The translations under genes and the position numbers were made by a program. This document shows positions 30,606 to 31,668 of a stretch of 31,668 nt of DNA, in pieces; within the stretch, counting starts at the first letter, position 1, and every line of letters starts with the position of its first letter. The DNA is taken from assembly GCA_965651365.1 (NCBI GenBank), contig CBFGSA010000015.1:1-31668 (forward strand). Reading direction: 5' to 3'. The notes beneath the pieces were generated by a model. The model did no database searches. It had not been told where the DNA came from and worked only from the letters and a program-made list of their open reading frames with translations. Source of the stretch: DASSBG01 sp965651365. GTDB lineage: Bacteria; Pseudomonadota; Gammaproteobacteria; Xanthomonadales; Rhodanobacteraceae.

Positions 30606-31334
30606 ATGAACAAGCTGATTGTGGGTGGATTGCTGACCCTGGCGGCGCTGGCCTCGACCGCGCCGGCGCTGGCCCAGAGCCAGCGCGCGGACAATCGCCC
30701 GGCCGTCGCCGTGGCGGAGTTTCGCAACGATACCAGCGCGGGCTGGTGGGGTGGCGGTGTAGGCCGCGAGCTGTCGACCATGCTGACCAATGAGATGGCA
30801 GCCACAGGTGCTTTCCGCATGGTGGACCGACGCAAGCTGGGCAATGTGCTGCAGGAGCAGGATCTGGCGGCCTCGGGCCGGGTGCGCAAGGGCAGCGGCC
30901 CGAAGGCCGGCAATCTCACCGGCGCGCAATACCTCGTGCAAGGGACGGTGACGGCCTACAACGAGCACACCTCCAGCACCGGCGGTGGCTTCAGCTTCAA
31001 GGGCATCAGCCTCGGCGGCAAGCACAAGGAAGCCTATATCGCGGTCGATCTGCAGGTCATCGATACCGAAACCGGCGAAGTGGCCTATACGCGCACCGTG
31101 GAAGGGCGCAGTTCCGGAGGCGGCGTGCAGGTCGGCCTGTACCGCGGCGGCTTCGGCGGCTCGCTGGGCCATGAAAACAATACCCCGGCCGGCAAGGCCA
31201 TCCGCGCTGCCCTGGTCGAGGCCACCGACTATCTGGCCTGCGCCATGGTGGATCGCAATGGCTGCCTGCGCGACTTCAACCGCAAGGACCGTCGCCGTCG
31301 TGACAGCGACCGCGGGGCAATCAAGCTGGATTGA
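30606..31334 (+). CDS. Exported CsgG/HfaB-related protein
   Basis: This 242-residue protein begins with a signal peptide (MNKLIVGGLLTLAALAS, ALA before Gln25) with no lipobox cysteine. The mature part follows the CsgG pattern: PAVAVAEFRNDTSAGWWGGGVGRELS, MLTNEMAATGAFRMVDRRKL, VLQEQDLA, TGAQYLVQGTVT, AVDLQVIDTETGEVAYTRTVEG and a C-terminal helix with two cysteines (about 218 and 226). CsgG itself is an outer-membrane lipoprotein channel for curli; this protein lacks the lipid anchor, and no curli genes are nearby. It may instead be a periplasmic or surface-assembly relative. The ATG at 30606 follows GGATGGAG and fits the signal peptide; the frame to 30438 is spurious. Confidence 0.88.
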   Translation: MNKLIVGGLLTLAALASTAPALAQSQRADNRPAVAVAEFRNDTSAGWWGGGVGRELSTMLTNEMAATGAFRMVDRRKLGNVLQEQDLAASGRVRKGSGPKAGNLTGAQYLVQGTVTAYNEHTSSTGGGFSFKGISLGGKHKEAYIAVDLQVIDTETGEVAYTRTVEGRSSGGGVQVGLYRGGFGGSLGHENNTPAGKAIRAALVEATDYLACAMVDRNGCLRDFNRKDRRRRDSDRGAIKLD

Positions 31335-31668
31335 GGTTTGGGTCGCGGGCGCTGTTCCACCGTTCGAGGACGGAGCGGATGCGTATCCGCGGCAAAAGCA
31401 AAATGGGTCCCGGGTTCCGCCTTCGGCGGCCCCAGGACGACAGACTTCAGTCCACCCTGTCATCCCGGGGCCGAGCGCAGCGCGAAGCCCGGGATCCGTT
31501 GGGCTTGTGGGTGTGCGAGTTGCCGGGTCATGGAGGTGCTATGGGCCAAAAATCGGCGAAAATCGGACCGGCGGTGGGGCTTTGCAGGCCGGACAACTTC
31601 TGCCGCCCAGGCTGCTAGCCCGCATTATTCACCAGCATGTCTACTGCGCCGGGCCCAGAGTACGCGCC
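31335..31668. other. Non-coding tail with dispersed repeats
   Basis: No supportable gene is seen. Two dispersed elements are present: 31405-31443 (GGGTCCCGGG, a short CCGCC-TTC-GGCGG hairpin, then CCCCAGGACGACAG) and 31459-31497 (TGTCATCCCGGGGCCGAG ... GCCCGGGATCC). Both belong to the family at 27072-27160 and probably at 1-123. The last 100 bases hold nothing I recognise. Confidence 0.65.

Overview
The window reads as chromosome of a high-GC gammaproteobacterium of the Xanthomonadales/Lysobacterales type. The grounds are the lolA, rarA and serS genes on one strand (neighbours in xanthomonads), a cysJIH/cysG set with a CysB-type LysR regulator, a DesK/DesR-type ABC operon, and dispersed REP-like palindromes. 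This placement rests on recognised protein families and gene order, not on a database search. About 90 percent of the window is coding, with no rRNA and one tRNA.

Layout. 1-236: tandem 41-bp repeats and an upstream region. 237-3741 (+): an ABC exporter (ATPase and permease) translationally coupled to a histidine kinase and a LuxR-type response regulator. 3856-4521 (+): lolA. 4611-7655 (-): a large periplasmic-propeller diguanylate cyclase. 7908-9254 (+): rarA. 9347-9772 (-): an exported protein whose core is about 79 percent identical to eukaryotic ubiquitin, with a hydrophobic C-terminal tail in place of the Gly-Gly end. 9829-11632 (-): cysteine synthase and a 1-Cys peroxiredoxin. 11864-18797: sulfur assimilation block, with cysG (-), a divergent cysB-like regulator (+) preceded by a Cys-Cys-Cys mini-ORF, and cysJ-cysI-cysH (-). 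19077-25558 (-): a tight six-gene run encoding a DedA-flavoprotein reductase fusion, ArsS, two arsenosugar-type glycosyltransferase-family proteins, a DUF1499 protein and PyrC. 25769-27046 (+): serS, followed by tRNA-Ser(UGA) and a broken IS256-family transposase. 28108-30044 (+): a glutamine-transaminase-like aminotransferase and an omega-amidase. 30182-30529 (-): an ArsC/YfgD-like reductase. 30606-31334 (+): an exported CsgG-related protein. 31335-31668: dispersed repeats only.

How the genes fit together. CysJIH reduce PAPS to sulfide, CysG supplies siroheme for CysI, the cysteine synthase fixes the sulfide, and the LysR protein is the likely cysteine-status regulator. The ArsS block looks like an organoarsenical pathway, but no arsenite methyltransferase (ArsM) is visible here. 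The aminotransferase and omega-amidase form the known transaminase/omega-amidase couple of methionine salvage.

The most unusual content is the exported ubiquitin at 9347-9772. Next are the cysteine-rich leader ORF overlapping cysB and the membrane-protein/reductase fusion that heads the ArsS operon.
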